Source: an uncultured Eubacteriales bacterium
GTDB taxonomy: Bacteria > Bacillota > Clostridia > Oscillospirales > Oscillospiraceae
Direction: 5' to 3'
Assembly (NCBI GenBank): GCA_958402445.1
Contig: CATXTO010000002.1
Location: 62,001-126,000, forward strand
Length of the DNA: 64,000 nt
Below the pieces are notes generated by a model that saw nothing but the letters and a program-made list of their open reading frames with translations, ran no database searches and was not told where the DNA came from. Within the stretch, counting starts at the first letter, position 1, and every line of letters starts with the position of its first letter. Shown one piece after another: positions 62,693-64,000 of this stretch. A program made the position numbers and the translations under genes.

Positions 62693-64000
62693 TTAAATTG
62701 TACGCTCGATTACAGTTACCCGCGTAATAACATCCCGCAGGCGGTCAGAGCCTACCATGTATTCGAGGACTTCATCTGCTGTATCGAATTGCTTTGTTGT
62801 CTCAGGCTGATTCCACAGATAAATAATGATTTTCCCGGCTCCGTGGGAAATCCCGTATTTCTGTTCACCCCAATTAAATTCGACTTCTGCGCCACGCTTC
62901 ATGCTCCATTTAAAATCACTTATGGTTTTGAAGCGATTCTCCTCCGGCGTACTTGTATCATAGATTACTGATGGCATAAGCTCCCTCCCAATAAAACATT
63001 TCAAAAAGTCAGACCCAATTCCATTGATGGGATCGCTCCAACTGGGAAAGCCGGTCATAGGATCATATGAAATGATATGTCCGTGCGGATTATGATGAAT
63101 GCTGTCATTTCCGTGTGTAGAGTGATGGATTTCCTTGATTGCCTTCCCACTGTCACCGATCAAGGTTTCTGTTTTTTCTCCACTCTTGGAGTAGGTAACT
63201 TTAACTTCACCGGGCGCGCCGCTTAAACGACTGTCCTTTGCCTGGGTAGGTTTCCATTTCCCACCATAGGCGCTGCCGCCGCCCTTGAAGGCACCGTCAC
63301 CGATCAGGAACGGTTCTATTGTATCACGATTTAGATTTGGTGTACCACCAAATTTGAACGCGTCCAGATCTTCTTTTCGAAAACCTCGCTCATAGCTCAT
63401 GTATTTCCAGGAACTGCGCTCATAGTCCACGTACACGATATTGCCCTGCATCTCGGGAAACGGCGTGTTGTAGCAGATAATTTTTTCCGGCTCAATGCGG
63501 TGCAACATTTCATTGTAACCAGCCATAAACCATTCCTTCTGATTCTGCCGGTTATCGTGTTCGGATGCCATGTAGGTGGAAACCGCCACCACACTGCCTT
63601 TTTCAATTCCATCAAAACAGAAATCAAAGGTGGATTCGTCGCCCCAGTTGACCGTAGGGATCACGCGAATTCCCTTGGACGCCCAGTAGGCTCCGCACCA
63701 GCGGTTGCGGAAGACATTGTAGAGCTGCATCACCGGAGCCATCTCCAGATACATACTAAAATCCGGCGACAACACCGCCCGATAGCGGGCCAGCTTCTCA
63801 ATGTCGCTGTCCGGGTTCTTCCAGACCCGCTCGAAGCGATAGTCGTACAGGAAGAAATGCACCATTCGGTCAAGATGATTCCGATCTTCCAAGTGAGTCT
63901 TGTCGAACCCAATGAGCAGCAAGTCATCAAAATCACCGGGAATTTCCTGAAACTTTGGGATCACGGGAATTTTCAGCTTACCTTTTCCGGAAAATTGATT
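62693..64000 (-). CDS. Second DUF4417 / toxin-like protein, N-terminus outside window
   Basis: The frame is open to the window edge (436 codons); its first codons read NQFSGKGKLKIPVIPKFQEI, which match residues about 17-36 of the neighbouring copy, so only the first dozen or so residues are missing. DUF4417 differs from the neighbour at only a few positions (for example NVFRNRW for NLFRNRW). After GGGSAYGGKWKP the sequences diverge: GEVKVTYSKSGEKTETLIGD, then HSTHGNDSIHHNPHGHIISY. The final NRFKTISDFKWSMKRGAEVE to LRDVITRVTVIERTI is again related. It is probably a second, variant member of the same cassette family. Confidence 0.8.
   Translation of the reverse strand, partial: NQFSGKGKLKIPVIPKFQEIPGDFDDLLLIGFDKTHLEDRNHLDRMVHFFLYDYRFERVWKNPDSDIEKLARYRAVLSPDFSMYLEMAPVMQLYNVFRNRWCGAYWASKGIRVIPTVNWGDESTFDFCFDGIEKGSVVAVSTYMASEHDNRQNQKEWFMAGYNEMLHRIEPEKIICYNTPFPEMQGNIVYVDYERSSWKYMSYERGFRKEDLDAFKFGGTPNLNRDTIEPFLIGDGAFKGGGSAYGGKWKPTQAKDSRLSGAPGEVKVTYSKSGEKTETLIGDSGKAIKEIHHSTHGNDSIHHNPHGHIISYDPMTGFPSWSDPINGIGSDFLKCFIGRELMPSVIYDTSTPEENRFKTISDFKWSMKRGAEVEFNWGEQKYGISHGAGKIIIYLWNQPETTKQFDTADEVLEYMVGSDRLRDVITRVTVIERTI

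Overview
The window comes from a moderately GC-rich Gram-positive bacterium, most likely a gut Clostridia member of the Oscillospiraceae type (Oscillibacter, Flavonifractor or Lawsonibacter relatives). This is an inference from several SLH-anchored secreted proteins, a type I-C CRISPR locus, a clostridial histidine pathway with separate FtcD and cyclodeaminase, tandem FeoA proteins, strong AGGAGG ribosome sites and ordinary TTGACA/TATAAT promoters. No species is claimed.

Layout. 1-700: partial membrane protein and tRNA-Leu(GAG). 735-13028: type I-C CRISPR-Cas on the minus strand, with 69 full repeats plus one degenerate end repeat, an AT-rich leader, then cas2, cas1, cas4, cas7, cas8c (with a probable internal Cas11c), cas5 and cas3. 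13156-14456: MarR regulator and TauE/SafE exporter. 14561-29426: surface-protein region with a cohesin-like SLH anchor, a dockerin-bearing subtilisin, a decayed protease/LRR/SLH pseudogene, two regulators, and a caspase-like SLH protein. 29817-36278: histidine degradation operon hutH-hutU-hutI-ftcD-cyclodeaminase. 36901-39250: DUF3793 protein, flavodoxin, PfkB sugar kinase. 39414-43152: DtxR-type regulator and the divergent feoA-feoA-feoB ferrous iron operon, with three matching palindromic operators. 43267-45630: ArsR regulator, free-standing HMA metal chaperone and P1B-ATPase. 45988-48306: probable SOS cassette with a Y-family polymerase. 48492-51406: HAD hydrolase, ECF S component, smpB, cyclophilin, tmRNA. 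51399-52380: broken mrr gene bracketed by a 10-bp direct repeat of the tmRNA 3' end. 52754-56412: BMP lipoprotein, guanine deaminase, AIM24 protein. 57264-60050: AT-rich restriction-modification island. 60014-64000: GC-rich remnant, a tiny zinc ribbon, and two tandem DUF4417 proteins with polymorphic-toxin-like C-termini.

How parts work together. The cas operon and array form a complete adaptive immune system; the C-R-M cassette and mrr remnant add restriction. The dockerin protease and cohesin-SLH anchor look like a two-part system for fixing a protease to the cell wall. The iron genes are probably controlled by the adjacent DtxR-type repressor. The least explained element is the DUF4417 pair at the right edge: almost identical N-terminal halves, divergent C-terminal halves, and a conserved 25-bp sequence next to the terminator of every unit.
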